Assembly (NCBI GenBank): GCA_036560445.1
Contig: DATBRG010000007.1
Span: 1 to 64,000 of the forward strand
Direction of reading: 5' to 3'
DNA length: 64,000 nt
DNA from: DATBRG01 sp036560445
Lineage (GTDB): Bacteria > Pseudomonadota > Gammaproteobacteria > Burkholderiales > Methylophilaceae
The notes under the pieces: generated by a model
Database searches by the model: none
What the model saw: only the letters and a program-made list of their open reading frames with translations
Told to the model about the DNA's origin: nothing
Shown here: piece after piece, positions 1 through 9,234 of the stretch
How the letters are laid out: each line of letters starts with the position of its first letter
Numbering within the stretch: the stretch's first letter is position 1
Translations under genes and position numbers: made by a program

Positions 1-95
1 CGTAAGCCATTATCCAGCTTGAATTCTTCAATATCTGCGGCGAATACTGCGCTTGGCAGCAACGCTCCAACAACCAACAACCATCGAATTAACAC
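1..95 (-). CDS. M16 (insulinase/pitrilysin) zinc peptidase, N-terminal fragment
   Basis: Only the first 31 codons lie in the window; the gene runs off the left edge. I read a GTG start at 93-95 preceded by AAGGAG nine bases upstream. The peptide starts with a cleavable signal sequence (MLIRWLLVVGALLPSAVFAA) followed by DIEEFKLDNGL, the usual opening of the M16 peptidase domain (ExxxLxNGL). M16 peptidases are periplasmic or envelope zinc peptidases, and one is commonly divergent from ftsY in betaproteobacteria. The HxxEH site lies outside the window, so activity cannot be judged. It is divergently transcribed from ftsY across a 176-bp gap. Confidence 0.7.
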   Translation of the reverse strand, partial: MLIRWLLVVGALLPSAVFAADIEEFKLDNGL

Positions 96-271
96 GTTGT
101 TATTCTCCTTGATAGCCCCACATTATAGCCGGGTGCCTTAAGTAATGAGTTCGGCACTTAAATGTCCGGTTAAAACCAATCTTGTGACATGGCATGATAC
201 TTGTTAGTTCGTGGCATCAAGCTCTGATTACGACTAAAATGAATAACAGTTAAGGAATAGCAATATTAGCC

Positions 272-1249
272 ATGTTTGATTTTCTCAAAAAAGACAAAGA
301 CCCAGCACCAGCCAGCATCGACTCAGCAGCCGGTTTACCAGCACAATCCTGGGCTGAACGACTCAAGCAGGGCCTGGCGAGAACGCGTAGCCAGCTCGGC
401 AATCAACTCGCCGGCCTGTTTGGCGGCGGCAATATCGATGAGGATGTGTATGAAGAGCTGGAAACCATACTGCTCACCTCAGATATAGGCGTTGCGGCAA
501 CACAAACTCTGCTCGAACAGATCAGGATTCGCGTCAAACGCCACAACCTGAGCGACACCAGCCAGCTGAAATCAGCTCTCAAGGAAGCATTACTTGAGCT
601 GCTGGCACCGCTTGAAAAACCACTGGATACAAGCACTGACAAGCCCTTCGTCATCATGCTTGCCGGGGTTAATGGTGCAGGCAAGACGACCACCATAGGC
701 AAACTGGCCAACCTGTTCCAGGCGGAAGGCAAGACCGTACTGATCGCTGCAGGTGATACTTTCCGTGCCGCTGCCCGTGAGCAGTTGCAAGCTTGGGGCG
801 ATCGCAATCAGGTGCAGGTTATTTCCCAGACCGGCGGCGATGCTGCTGCGGTCATCTTCGATGCTGTAAACTCGGCCAAGGCTCGTGGCATAGACATCGT
901 GCTCGCAGACACTGCTGGCCGCCTGCCGACACAGCTCAACCTGATGGAAGAAATCCGCAAGGTACAGCGCGTGATCGACAAAGCCTTACCCGGCGCACCA
1001 CATGAGGTATTGCTGGTTCTCGATGCCAACACCGGGCAGAATGCGGTTAGCCAGGTTAAAGCCTTTGACGATGCGCTGAAGGTCAGCGGTCTGGTATTAA
1101 GTAAACTTGATGGCACGGCTAAGGGTGGCGTAATTGCTGCGATAGCCCAATCCCGGCCCATCCCTATCCGTTATATTGGCGTAGGTGAAGCAATCGGCGA
1201 TCTGCGGCCATTTAAGGCCAGTGAATTTGTCGAGGCTTTGTTTGAATAA
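272..1249 (+). CDS. ftsY: Signal recognition particle receptor FtsY
   Basis: FtsY is the SRP receptor GTPase that docks ribosome-nascent chain-SRP complexes at the inner membrane for co-translational insertion. The 325-residue protein has a short charged N-terminal region, then the helical N domain (about 40-120) and the G domain. Visible motifs are the P-loop GVNGAGKT at 132-139, DTFRAAA at about 162-168, DTAGR at 213-217, SKLD (in place of the usual TKLD) at 277-280 and GVGE near 303. The long acidic A domain of E. coli FtsY is missing, as in most betaproteobacteria. It is first in a run with ftsE and ftsX, 24 bp downstream, the classic ftsYEX order. The ATG start is preceded by TAAGGAAT about 14 bases upstream, a loose spacing. 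Confidence 0.97.
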   Translation: MFDFLKKDKDPAPASIDSAAGLPAQSWAERLKQGLARTRSQLGNQLAGLFGGGNIDEDVYEELETILLTSDIGVAATQTLLEQIRIRVKRHNLSDTSQLKSALKEALLELLAPLEKPLDTSTDKPFVIMLAGVNGAGKTTTIGKLANLFQAEGKTVLIAAGDTFRAAAREQLQAWGDRNQVQVISQTGGDAAAVIFDAVNSAKARGIDIVLADTAGRLPTQLNLMEEIRKVQRVIDKALPGAPHEVLLVLDANTGQNAVSQVKAFDDALKVSGLVLSKLDGTAKGGVIAAIAQSRPIPIRYIGVGEAIGDLRPFKASEFVEALFE

Positions 1250-1273
1250 GTCAGTCCTTGTATAAGGTTTTGC

Positions 1274-1939
1274 ATGATAAAGTTTGATCAGGTCAGCAAG
1301 CGCTATCCCGGCAGCAGCGAAGCATTGCGTGGCGTATCCTTTGAAATCCCGGAGGGTGCGCTGGCATTCGTGACAGGCCACTCCGGTGCAGGCAAGAGCA
1401 CCTTGCTCAAACTCATGGCAGCGATTGAACGCCCAAGCACTGGCACCGTGCTGATTGGCAACCAGAACGTCAGCAAGCTGCGCCGGGCCGCGATCCCCTT
1501 CATCCGGCGAAAATTCGGCCTGATATTCCAGGACCATAAACTGCTTTACGACCGCAACTGTTTTGAGAATGTTGCACTGCCACTTTATATCAATGGCATC
1601 ACTGGTATCGATGCCGCTAAACGTGTGCGAGCCGCGCTGGATAAGGTTGGCCTCCTAAACAAGGAAAAAGCCATGCCGATCACGCTTTCCGGGGGCGAAC
1701 AACAACGGCTAGCCATAGCACGTGCCGTCGTCAGCCGACCTTCTATCCTGCTGGCAGATGAGCCAACTGGCAACCTGGACGAGAATTACGCAACAGAAAT
1801 ACTTTCCCTGTTTTATGCATTCCAGCAAGTCGGTGTGACAGTGGTAATTGCCACGCACGACGCCAGCGGAATCAGCGCGGCATCCGGCAAGATACTGCAT
1901 CTGGATCATGGCGAGCTGAAACATGAGGTAACGCCATGA
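1274..1939 (+). CDS. ftsE: Cell division ABC transporter ATPase FtsE
   Basis: FtsE is the cytoplasmic ATPase of the FtsEX complex, which couples ATP hydrolysis at the divisome to activation of septal peptidoglycan hydrolases. It does not move a substrate. The 221-residue protein shows Walker A GHSGAGKST at 35-43, Q-loop FQDHKLL at about 85-91, signature LSGGEQQ at 138-144, Walker B ILLADEP at 158-164 and the switch histidine in IATHD near 194. These are all the residues an active ATPase needs. Its last codons overlap the ftsX start by four bases (ATGA), so translation of the two is coupled. Confidence 0.97.
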   Translation: MIKFDQVSKRYPGSSEALRGVSFEIPEGALAFVTGHSGAGKSTLLKLMAAIERPSTGTVLIGNQNVSKLRRAAIPFIRRKFGLIFQDHKLLYDRNCFENVALPLYINGITGIDAAKRVRAALDKVGLLNKEKAMPITLSGGEQQRLAIARAVVSRPSILLADEPTGNLDENYATEILSLFYAFQQVGVTVVIATHDASGISAASGKILHLDHGELKHEVTP

Positions 1940-2850
1940 GGCAATGGTTAAATCAGCATATACAGGCCATCAGCCTGGTCCTGTCGCGTATGCGCCAAAA
2001 CCTGTTGGCTACGTTCATCATGTTTTGCGTGATCGGCGTGACTTTATGCTTGCCCGGCATCCTCTACGTCATCGTCAACAATCTCAATCAGCTGGCAGGA
2101 AGCGTGCAGAGCGAACCCAAGATCAGCCTGTTCCTCAAGTTGGATACCCAACCCGATAAAGTGGCAGCGATTGAGCAGCAACTGGCGCATCAGCCAGATG
2201 TCGCGCACTATGAGTTTGTCAGCAAAGATAAGGCATGGCAGCAATTACAGATCAGCACGGGCACTGCCGCAGTTGCCAACAATCTGGAGAAGAACCCGCT
2301 ACCAGATGCATATTTCGTGCAGCCTAAATCTTCAGACCCAGCTGCGGTAGAAGCCCTGCAGCAACAAATGCAGCAATGGCCAGGAGTCGAGCTGGCACAG
2401 CTTGATGCAAACTGGGTCAAGCGGCTATACGCCTTACTCGAACTGGGGAAAAAGACCATCCTAGTGCTGGCAGCACTGCTGGGGTTTGCCATGATCGCGA
2501 TTATCGGCAATACCATCAGGCTGCAGATTGTGACGCAACGCGATGAGATAGAGGTCAGCAGGCTTATTGGTGCAACTGACCGTTTTATTCGCAGGCCATT
2601 TCTATATGCAGGAGCCATCTACGGTATTGGCGGCGGCATTGCGGCCTGGCTCATGCTGGCAGGCGTCATCAGCCTGTTTAATTTGTCTGTCGCTAAAATC
2701 TCGGCGCTGTATGCCAGCAATTTCCGCCTTGATTTACCTGATGCTGGAGTAGTCACTACCATCGTCGCCAGCGCCGTTATTCTTGGGCTGCTTGGCTCTT
2801 ACCTGGCAGTTAGCCGTTCGTTGCTGAAGTTTGAACTAGTCAAGCATTAG
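1936..2850 (+). CDS. ftsX: Cell division protein FtsX
   Basis: FtsX is the membrane partner of FtsE. Its large periplasmic loop contacts activators of cell-wall amidases. The 304 residues show the family layout: a first membrane helix at about 22-48, a periplasmic domain (about 50-165) opening with SEPKISLFLKLDTQP, and three further helices in the C-terminal FtsX/MacB core (KKTILVLAALLGFAMIAIIG, then two helices near 230 and 275). IEVSRLIGATDRFIRRPFLY is the conserved cytoplasmic segment. The stop codon overlaps by three bases the stop of the next gene, which runs convergently. No hairpin terminator is visible between them. Confidence 0.96.
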   Translation: MRQWLNQHIQAISLVLSRMRQNLLATFIMFCVIGVTLCLPGILYVIVNNLNQLAGSVQSEPKISLFLKLDTQPDKVAAIEQQLAHQPDVAHYEFVSKDKAWQQLQISTGTAAVANNLEKNPLPDAYFVQPKSSDPAAVEALQQQMQQWPGVELAQLDANWVKRLYALLELGKKTILVLAALLGFAMIAIIGNTIRLQIVTQRDEIEVSRLIGATDRFIRRPFLYAGAIYGIGGGIAAWLMLAGVISLFNLSVAKISALYASNFRLDLPDAGVVTTIVASAVILGLLGSYLAVSRSLLKFELVKH

Positions 2851-5800
2851 GATTGGCAGCGATTGTGGCTGACAAATTCGGCAAATTCGTCCACTGACAA
2901 AGGCTTACTGAAAAAATATCCCTGGTAAGCATGGCAATCATGGCCGGCAAGGAATGCGCGCTGTTCTTCAGTTTCAACCCCCTCGGCAATCACTGCCAGA
3001 TTAAGGCTTTGCCCCAGCGCTATGATAGTGCGGGCAATCGCGGCGTCGTTCGGGTCTACCAATACGTCCCTGACAAAAGACCGATCGATCTTCAACTGAT
3101 CCAAAGGTAAACGTTTCAAATATGATAACGAAGAATACCCTGTACCAAAGTCATCAAGCGAGAAACCCACGCCACGGGCTTTAAGGGCTTGCATCTTGGT
3201 AATGGTTTCCTCCACATTGTCTACCAGCAAACTCTCGGTAAGCTCAAGCTTCAAGAGTTGCGGATTGACAGCCTTACTACTAACTATGCTTAACACCTGC
3301 TCGACAAACCCAGGGTGACGAAACTGCCGTGCACTCACGTTGACCGCCATCGTCAGTTTGGCTGTTTTTGGGTTTGCAGCCCAAGTCGCTAGCTGAGTAC
3401 ACGCTGTACGTAGCACCCACTCTCCTAAAGGCAGGATGAGTCCGGTATCTTCTGCCAGCGGAATAAATTCAACTGGCGATATCATGCCGCGTACCGGGTC
3501 TTGCCAGCGAACTAGCGACTCCGCCCCTATCAAACAGCCATCACTGTTGATTTGCGGCTGGTAGTGCAGGATAAATTCCTCTTGTTGCAAAGCCAGACGC
3601 AAATTAGCCTCAAGTTCAACCCGGTGATTGATCGCCGCCTGCATTTCGGGATCGAAGAAGCGCAAAGTATTGCGCCCTGCAGCCTTGGCCTGATACATGG
3701 CGAGATCCGCACGTTTTAAAAGTTCATCCAGAGTATCCTGATTGTCACTGAATAATGTGATGCCTATGCTCGGGGTAGTGTGGTGCTCGCGGCCCATAAT
3801 ATGGAAAGGATGATTGAAGGCCAACAGAATTTTCTCTCCGACATTCTTGGCCTGTTCTGCGGCCTCCTGCAAATTGGCACTCAATTCGTTGAGTACCACC
3901 ACGAACTCATCCCCACCCAGGCGAGCCACTGTATCGCTCTCACGAACACAGCCAGCGATAAGCCCAGCCACTTGTTTCAGCAACAGGTCGCCCATATCAT
4001 GACCAAGCGTGTCATTAAGGGTCTTGAAGTTATCCAGATCGATAAACAGTAATGCGCCGCTACGTCCACTGCGCGCATTAGCAACCAGTATCCGCTCCAG
4101 CCTATCCAGCAGCAGCAAGCGGTTGGGCAAGCCAGTCAAAGGATCATAAAACGCTAGTTTCTGAATCTCTTGCTCAGCAGCCTTGCGATGGCTAATATCG
4201 GTATCGATGGCCAATATTGACTGTGCTTTGCCCTGATCATCGCGCACTAACGTCCAGTGCGCTTCCACAGTGAGCGTTGAGCCATCCTTACGGCGTTTAA
4301 CGAGCTCCCCACTCCACTCCCCTTGTTCCATTAATTTGCGCATCGATGCACGAACGAAATCAATATCTTCATACAACAAGTTATCGGCCAAACGATCCAG
4401 CATCTCTTCGGCACGCCAGCCGTACAACCGCTCTGCGCTCTTATTCCAGAACTTGATAACGTTATCCACGGTCCGAACTGTAATTGCATCCTGGGCTTTG
4501 TCCAGCAAAGATGCCTGTTCGCGGATATGCACATCTGCCTCCTGCCGCTCAAGCTCAGCCGCCGCCCGGGCAGCAAATATCCTCAAGGTAGACGTGATGA
4601 AGCCAGACTGTTGCAGCGGCTCTCTAAAGATAATAAACAGCAGGCCTATCACCTGGCCTGCTGAATTGATCAACGGGCTGCCGGCGTAGGCTTCGGCATT
4701 CAGAGCGGACAAGCTGGGAGACTCGGGAAACTTTCTGGCGACTGCAGCGTTTATTACACAGTCTTCGCCTTTGATTAAGGCGCGACAAGGCGTATCGTCA
4801 ATCATATAATCAAAATTATCGGTGACTTTACCATCGACAATACTGGCTATCGTACGTGCGCTCAGCGGCAATCCTGGCAGGAGCCTGGCAACACAAGCGG
4901 CCTGTGCTCCTAGCGCCTCAGCCATATTTTGCATCAGCTGTTCAAAAAATTCCTTGCCCGTAGTGGCAGAGACCGCGGCAGAAACCTTAAGCACGGCATC
5001 CTGAATTCGCTGTCGTTCAGCCTCAGCACGGAGATTGGTAATGCCAAAAGCGAGATCATCAGCCATCTCCTCCAGCATTTTGATCTCGTCCTCTTTGATC
5101 TGACGTACTTCACTGGTATAAAGAGCTAGCAATCCAAAGGTGCGTTGTCTGTTACGTAGTGGCAGTGATACTACCCCATGGTAGCCTTGTGCCAAGGCAT
5201 CAGCTTGGGCAGGATAATGGGGATCTGCCAGAATATCTTCATCAACGATAGTCCTACCCTCACGTATGGTCTTACCACCAGGGCCAAGACCACGCGGATT
5301 GTCTTCCGACCAGCTAAGCTTGAGCGCGGTCAGGAATTCGTTGTTCTGGCCAAAAAAACCTACTGGCTTGATAGAATGGTATTCGTCATCTTGGGCATAG
5401 CCAACCCAAGCCATGCGATAGCCACCCACCTCTACCGCCAATCGACAGATATCTGTCAGCAACTGTATCTCGTCGGTAGCTCGAATAAGTAATTCGTTAC
5501 AACCACTCAGCATGCGTAGGGCACGGTTAAGCTCCACCATCGCCAGTTCAGTTTGCTTGCGGTCCGTGATGTCCTGTATCGCACCTTCGATACGAATGAT
5601 ATTGCCATCAGCGTCACGCACTGCCTGGCCAATGGTGCGTACCCATACCTTACGGCCTTTTGCCGTTATTTTTTGTACTTCAAGATCGTAAGGCTTACCT
5701 TCATTGATACACTCATTAAGTGCCTTTTCGATGAGCGCACGCCCCTCAGGTAAAAAGTAATTTATTCCATCTTCCAGAGGCGGGATATTACCCGGTGGCA

Positions 5801-7055
5801 TATCGTGTATGGCAGCAACTTCATCAGACCATATCAGCTTTCTCTCAGGCAGTTCGATAACCCAGCCGCCCAGGCGAGCGGCTTGGCCGGCAATCTTGAG
5901 CATAGCCTCGACTTGCTCTCTGTGACTGATTTCGGCTAGCAATTGCTGCGTGCGTACCTTGACGTTGCGTCGAATCTGCACATTCCACAAAGCTACCAGC
6001 CCGATAACCGCCAGCGCCGCAACGGCTGTGCCAACACTCCATACCAGTATACGAGGGTTAATTGTTGGAGGCTGATACATAAAACCGGACAAATCGTGTT
6101 GTACCGGCGCAATACCCAGGCTAATCATGGTATCTGCTGCATATTGCCAACGGTTGGGGCTCATATGGCCGACATCGACTAAATCCGGCAAAATATAAGG
6201 CCGCATGTCCTTGGCTTCATCCAGCAAGATTTCCCTGGTAATGCCACGCTTGGCAACACCCGGCATCTTCATGATGAGATCAGCGATTTCTTCAGGATGG
6301 CTAAGCGCATAGACCCAACCGAGTTGAGTGGCTCGCAGAAAAGCAGCAACGCGTGCGCTATGAGCAGAGACTTCAGCTTCGCTAGTAAACAATGCATCCC
6401 CGTAGAAATCCACCCCGTAATTCATACTACTCATTACCTCAGGTGCGATACCCAGACGCTTTAGTTGGGCTGGCTCAACCGTGGCATAAGCAGAAACCGC
6501 ATCCACTTTGCCCTGTACCAGGTCTTGTATATTCCAGGAATGCGGCCTGATATTGATGCGGTTGATATCAATGCCTTCGTGAACCAGCATGGCTTTGAAC
6601 TGCGCAGCGCCCTGGTCGTTCGACAGCATGACGCGCTTGCCGATAAGGTCTGCCGGGGTACGTATGTGTTGATCGCGTCGGCTCAGAATGACATAAGGGG
6701 AATGCTGGAAAATTGCAGCAACGGCGACAATTGGTTTACCCTGCATGCGTGCCAGCAGAATATCTGAATCTCCAATACCATATTGCGCTGCGCCTGATAG
6801 CACAGCCTTAATCGCCGGGCTATCAGGGCCACCCTCCATGATATTCACTGCAAGATGTTCATCACGGTAAAAACCCTTGGCTTGGGCAGCGTAATAGCCG
6901 GCAAATTGGAACTGGTGATACCACTTGAGTTGCAGATTAACCGGCTCTAACGAGGCCGCTCCAGCAACAGTGATCTGCAAGCAAAAAGCAACAACTGTGG
7001 ACAACACAATCATGCTGTGCAATGCGGAAAACCGTAGCAGCTGGAGTATAGTCAT
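2847..7055 (-). CDS. NMT1-like binding domain - PAS - GAF - GAF - PAS - GGDEF - EAL cyclic-di-GMP protein
   Basis: A 1,402-residue membrane sensor likely to make and/or break cyclic-di-GMP in response to a periplasmic ligand. In order: signal or anchor helix; NMT1/THI5-like periplasmic binding domain (about 30-270, opening LQLKWYHQFQFAGYYAA); membrane helix near 340-365; PAS (about 380-500); two GAF domains (about 520-670 and 690-830); PAS (about 850-965); GGDEF (about 970-1130); EAL (about 1145-1395). The cyclase active site GGDEF is intact, with the inhibitory RESD five residues before it. The phosphodiesterase domain keeps the catalytic Glu in ESLVRW (ESL rather than EAL), NVSARQF, ELTES and DDFGTGYSSL, so both activities look possible. 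I chose ATG 7055, with GAGA upstream; a TTG four codons earlier (7067) is the alternative. Ligand unknown: NMT1 relatives bind pyrimidine precursors or sulfonates. Confidence 0.9.
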   Translation of the reverse strand: MTILQLLRFSALHSMIVLSTVVAFCLQITVAGAASLEPVNLQLKWYHQFQFAGYYAAQAKGFYRDEHLAVNIMEGGPDSPAIKAVLSGAAQYGIGDSDILLARMQGKPIVAVAAIFQHSPYVILSRRDQHIRTPADLIGKRVMLSNDQGAAQFKAMLVHEGIDINRINIRPHSWNIQDLVQGKVDAVSAYATVEPAQLKRLGIAPEVMSSMNYGVDFYGDALFTSEAEVSAHSARVAAFLRATQLGWVYALSHPEEIADLIMKMPGVAKRGITREILLDEAKDMRPYILPDLVDVGHMSPNRWQYAADTMISLGIAPVQHDLSGFMYQPPTINPRILVWSVGTAVAALAVIGLVALWNVQIRRNVKVRTQQLLAEISHREQVEAMLKIAGQAARLGGWVIELPERKLIWSDEVAAIHDMPPGNIPPLEDGINYFLPEGRALIEKALNECINEGKPYDLEVQKITAKGRKVWVRTIGQAVRDADGNIIRIEGAIQDITDRKQTELAMVELNRALRMLSGCNELLIRATDEIQLLTDICRLAVEVGGYRMAWVGYAQDDEYHSIKPVGFFGQNNEFLTALKLSWSEDNPRGLGPGGKTIREGRTIVDEDILADPHYPAQADALAQGYHGVVSLPLRNRQRTFGLLALYTSEVRQIKEDEIKMLEEMADDLAFGITNLRAEAERQRIQDAVLKVSAAVSATTGKEFFEQLMQNMAEALGAQAACVARLLPGLPLSARTIASIVDGKVTDNFDYMIDDTPCRALIKGEDCVINAAVARKFPESPSLSALNAEAYAGSPLINSAGQVIGLLFIIFREPLQQSGFITSTLRIFAARAAAELERQEADVHIREQASLLDKAQDAITVRTVDNVIKFWNKSAERLYGWRAEEMLDRLADNLLYEDIDFVRASMRKLMEQGEWSGELVKRRKDGSTLTVEAHWTLVRDDQGKAQSILAIDTDISHRKAAEQEIQKLAFYDPLTGLPNRLLLLDRLERILVANARSGRSGALLFIDLDNFKTLNDTLGHDMGDLLLKQVAGLIAGCVRESDTVARLGGDEFVVVLNELSANLQEAAEQAKNVGEKILLAFNHPFHIMGREHHTTPSIGITLFSDNQDTLDELLKRADLAMYQAKAAGRNTLRFFDPEMQAAINHRVELEANLRLALQQEEFILHYQPQINSDGCLIGAESLVRWQDPVRGMISPVEFIPLAEDTGLILPLGEWVLRTACTQLATWAANPKTAKLTMAVNVSARQFRHPGFVEQVLSIVSSKAVNPQLLKLELTESLLVDNVEETITKMQALKARGVGFSLDDFGTGYSSLSYLKRLPLDQLKIDRSFVRDVLVDPNDAAIARTIIALGQSLNLAVIAEGVETEEQRAFLAGHDCHAYQGYFFSKPLSVDEFAEFVSHNRCQS

Positions 7056-7290
7056 CAACAATCTCAACGTTATTGTTACCCTTGGTTTTATGCTGGCAAA
7101 ACTAATAAATCTGGATTTTTATTGCCACAATTATTATTAGTATTGCCAAAACCCAAGCGGGGTGCTAAATAACTGGCGCGCAATCAATTAACATCCATGA
7201 TGTACGATTGTAGACCAAATCAGGGTATTAATCTGAATAGGCCTTGTCAGGTAGGGGTTAAACACATGGCCCCATTACAGGAAAGCAACA

Positions 7291-8169
7291 TTGGCAATAG
7301 CAAAGCATAAAAAATTCTCAGGGCCTGACGCGCCAAGCTGGGAACTTACGCCACGTGGCGATGGTTACTTTCGAATACAGATCAGTCGTAGCACCCTAGT
7401 TGCTTTTATAGCTTCACTGCTGTTGCATCTGCTGCTGCTGATTACATTAGCGCCAAAACTACTCAATACAAAACCTATCACTGCCGAGCATCAATCACTG
7501 GTGATAAGGTTGGTGCCGCCCAATCGTGCACAGGCAAAAACCAGCCCTGTCCCCAGCATTGCCGCCACTCCTAAACTAGCCACACATCAACTGCATAAGG
7601 CCTCACCAGCTTTGCCTTCGCCACCTATAACCAAGGATGAATTCGCCGCTCCTAACAACCATGCAGCGACATCACCTAATCCAAGCCCTCCTCCGACCGA
7701 TATGATGGCTTATGTCAATGCTAAACGTGCGCATCGTGAAACAGCTGAGAAACTGGCCGGGCATGAGAACTCAATCGCTGATCCCAATGAACGTGAGCCT
7801 ACCGAAGACGAGCAAAGAACCGCTACTATCAAACGTAATCTGCAACAAGGAACAAATGGCTTGTTCCAGATTATCAGCCTGAGCGCCAGATCAGCAGAGT
7901 TCTCCTTCCGCGGCTGGACTAATGATTTGAGCTATAGCAAACGCCAAATCATTGATGTTGAGGCTGGCCCTGGCGTTGATATCAGGCGTGCTGTAGTACG
8001 CAGGATGATTGAGCTTATTCGCACCTATTACAGTGGCGATTTCAATTGGGAATCAATCAGGCTCAACCGCGTCATCGTTCTATCTGCACGTGTAGAGGAC
8101 AATGCTGGCCTTGAGGATTTTCTGCTGTCGGAGTTTTTCGGCCCCGCTGCTGGCATTCCTGCCAATTAG
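7291..8169 (+). CDS. Unknown single-pass membrane protein with TonB-like N-terminal layout
   Basis: I do not recognise this 292-residue protein. It has a cytoplasmic N-terminus of about 30 residues, one membrane helix (about 33-54, rich in Leu) and a Pro/Ala-rich spacer (about 70-140), the layout of TonB and TolA. A globular C-terminal part from about 190 includes SAEFSFRGW and the end LEDFLLSEFFG. There is no TonB C-terminal YP motif and no ExbB/ExbD neighbour. The start is TTG at 7291, supported by GGAAAG ten bases upstream; no in-frame ATG occurs before residue 137, and using that one would remove the helix. It lies 126 bp before rpoH. Function not assigned. Confidence 0.7.
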   Translation: MAIAKHKKFSGPDAPSWELTPRGDGYFRIQISRSTLVAFIASLLLHLLLLITLAPKLLNTKPITAEHQSLVIRLVPPNRAQAKTSPVPSIAATPKLATHQLHKASPALPSPPITKDEFAAPNNHAATSPNPSPPPTDMMAYVNAKRAHRETAEKLAGHENSIADPNEREPTEDEQRTATIKRNLQQGTNGLFQIISLSARSAEFSFRGWTNDLSYSKRQIIDVEAGPGVDIRRAVVRRMIELIRTYYSGDFNWESIRLNRVIVLSARVEDNAGLEDFLLSEFFGPAAGIPAN

Positions 8170-8240
8170 CTGGCACTGTCATCACGAGAATTTGATCACT
8201 TGAACCTGTTTTAAGTCTTGATGAATGAAACTTTCTTGCA

Positions 8241-8267
8241 CTAGCACTCTCAAAGGTAGAGTGCTAA
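8241..8267 (+). promoter_or_regulatory. CIRCE-like HrcA operator upstream of rpoH
   Basis: CTAGCACTC, a 9-base spacer (8250-8258), then GAGTGCTAA. This matches the CIRCE consensus TTAGCACTC-N9-GAGTGCTAA at 17 of 18 arm positions; only the first base differs. TAAAAT at 8265-8270, overlapping the right arm, can act as the -10 box. The operator ends 28 bases before the rpoH ATG, so HrcA bound here would block transcription of the heat-shock sigma factor. Confidence 0.88.
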
Positions 8268-8295
8268 AATTATTCTTACGAGAAAGGTTTTCACT

Positions 8296-9153
8296 ATGAA
8301 CAGCACCATGATATTGCCTTCAATTTCCTCGCTGGATAGCCTAGATCAGTACATGCGTACGATCAAGGCATTTCCAGTCTTGAGCGCGGATGAAGAACAT
8401 GAGCTGGCTACGCGTCTTAGAAAAGATAATGATCTCGAAGCCGCCAAGGGCCTGATCCTGTCTCATCTACGCTTGGTCGTTAGCATTGCCCGTGGCTACT
8501 CCGGCTATGGCCTGCCACAGGCTGACCTAATTCAGGAAGGCAACATAGGCCTCATGAAGGCTGTGAAACGTTTTGACCCTGAGCGCGGCGTACGCCTGGT
8601 TTCTTTTGCCATGCACTGGATCAAGGCTGAGATTCATGAATATATCGTGCGTAACTGGCGTCTGGTGAAACTGGCCACAACCAAGGCACAGCGCAAGTTG
8701 TTCTTCAACTTGCGTAGCATGAAGCATGGTATTGGCACCCTGCAACCTGATGAGGTTGCGCATATTGCACGCGAGCTGAAAGTAAAACCGGAAGAAGTTC
8801 TGGAAATGGAATCGCGCATGGGTGGGCACGAGATCTCGCTAGAAGGTAATAGCGACGATGATAGCGAAGACACCTTTAGCCCAATTGCTTACTTGCAGGA
8901 TAGCCGAGCAGAACCTTCTGAAGCGCTTGCCGAACTGGAGTCCGAACATTTGCAGACCACGGGCCTGGCAAATGCACTGGGAAGCCTAGATGAACGTAGC
9001 CGCCGTATTGTAGAGGCGCGCTGGTTACAAGAGGGCAATGGCTCGACATTGCATGACTTGGCTGCCGAATTTGGCGTATCAGCTGAGCGTATCCGCCAGA
9101 TTGAGCAAAAAGCCATGCAAAAAATGAAAAGCTCATTGAGTGCTGCCAGATAA
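8296..9153 (+). CDS. rpoH: RNA polymerase heat-shock sigma factor RpoH (sigma-32)
   Basis: RpoH directs RNA polymerase to heat-shock promoters. The 285-residue protein has region 2 with QADLIQEGNIGLMKAVKRFD and FAMHWIKAEIHEYIVRNWR. It also has the RpoH-specific box with QRKLFFNLR at about 135-143, which separates it from RpoD and RpoS. Region 4 has the helix-turn-helix LHDLAAEFGVSAERIRQIEQ near the C-terminus. ATG 8296 follows GAGAAAGG. Control is likely at transcription, through the CIRCE-like operator just upstream, as well as by the usual chaperone feedback on protein stability known for the family. A strong hairpin follows the gene. Confidence 0.97.
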   Translation: MNSTMILPSISSLDSLDQYMRTIKAFPVLSADEEHELATRLRKDNDLEAAKGLILSHLRLVVSIARGYSGYGLPQADLIQEGNIGLMKAVKRFDPERGVRLVSFAMHWIKAEIHEYIVRNWRLVKLATTKAQRKLFFNLRSMKHGIGTLQPDEVAHIARELKVKPEEVLEMESRMGGHEISLEGNSDDDSEDTFSPIAYLQDSRAEPSEALAELESEHLQTTGLANALGSLDERSRRIVEARWLQEGNGSTLHDLAAEFGVSAERIRQIEQKAMQKMKSSLSAAR

Positions 9154-9185
9154 CTGATAACGCTTAAGCTTTGCGTAAGAGCACG

Positions 9186-9225
9186 GGCAATAAAAAAGGC
9201 TGCATGCGCAGCCTTTTTTATTGCC
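9186..9225. terminator. Bidirectional rho-independent terminator of rpoH and the ccoS operon
   Basis: An 18-bp near-perfect stem reads GGCAATAAAAAAGGCTGC on one arm and GCAGCCTTTTTTATTGCC on the other, with loop ATGC at 9204-9207. The A-tract and T-tract on either side of the GC-rich core let it stop transcription from both sides: rpoH (plus) and the minus-strand peptide gene ending at 9235. Confidence 0.9.
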
Positions 9226-9234
9226 TCATTTAAA

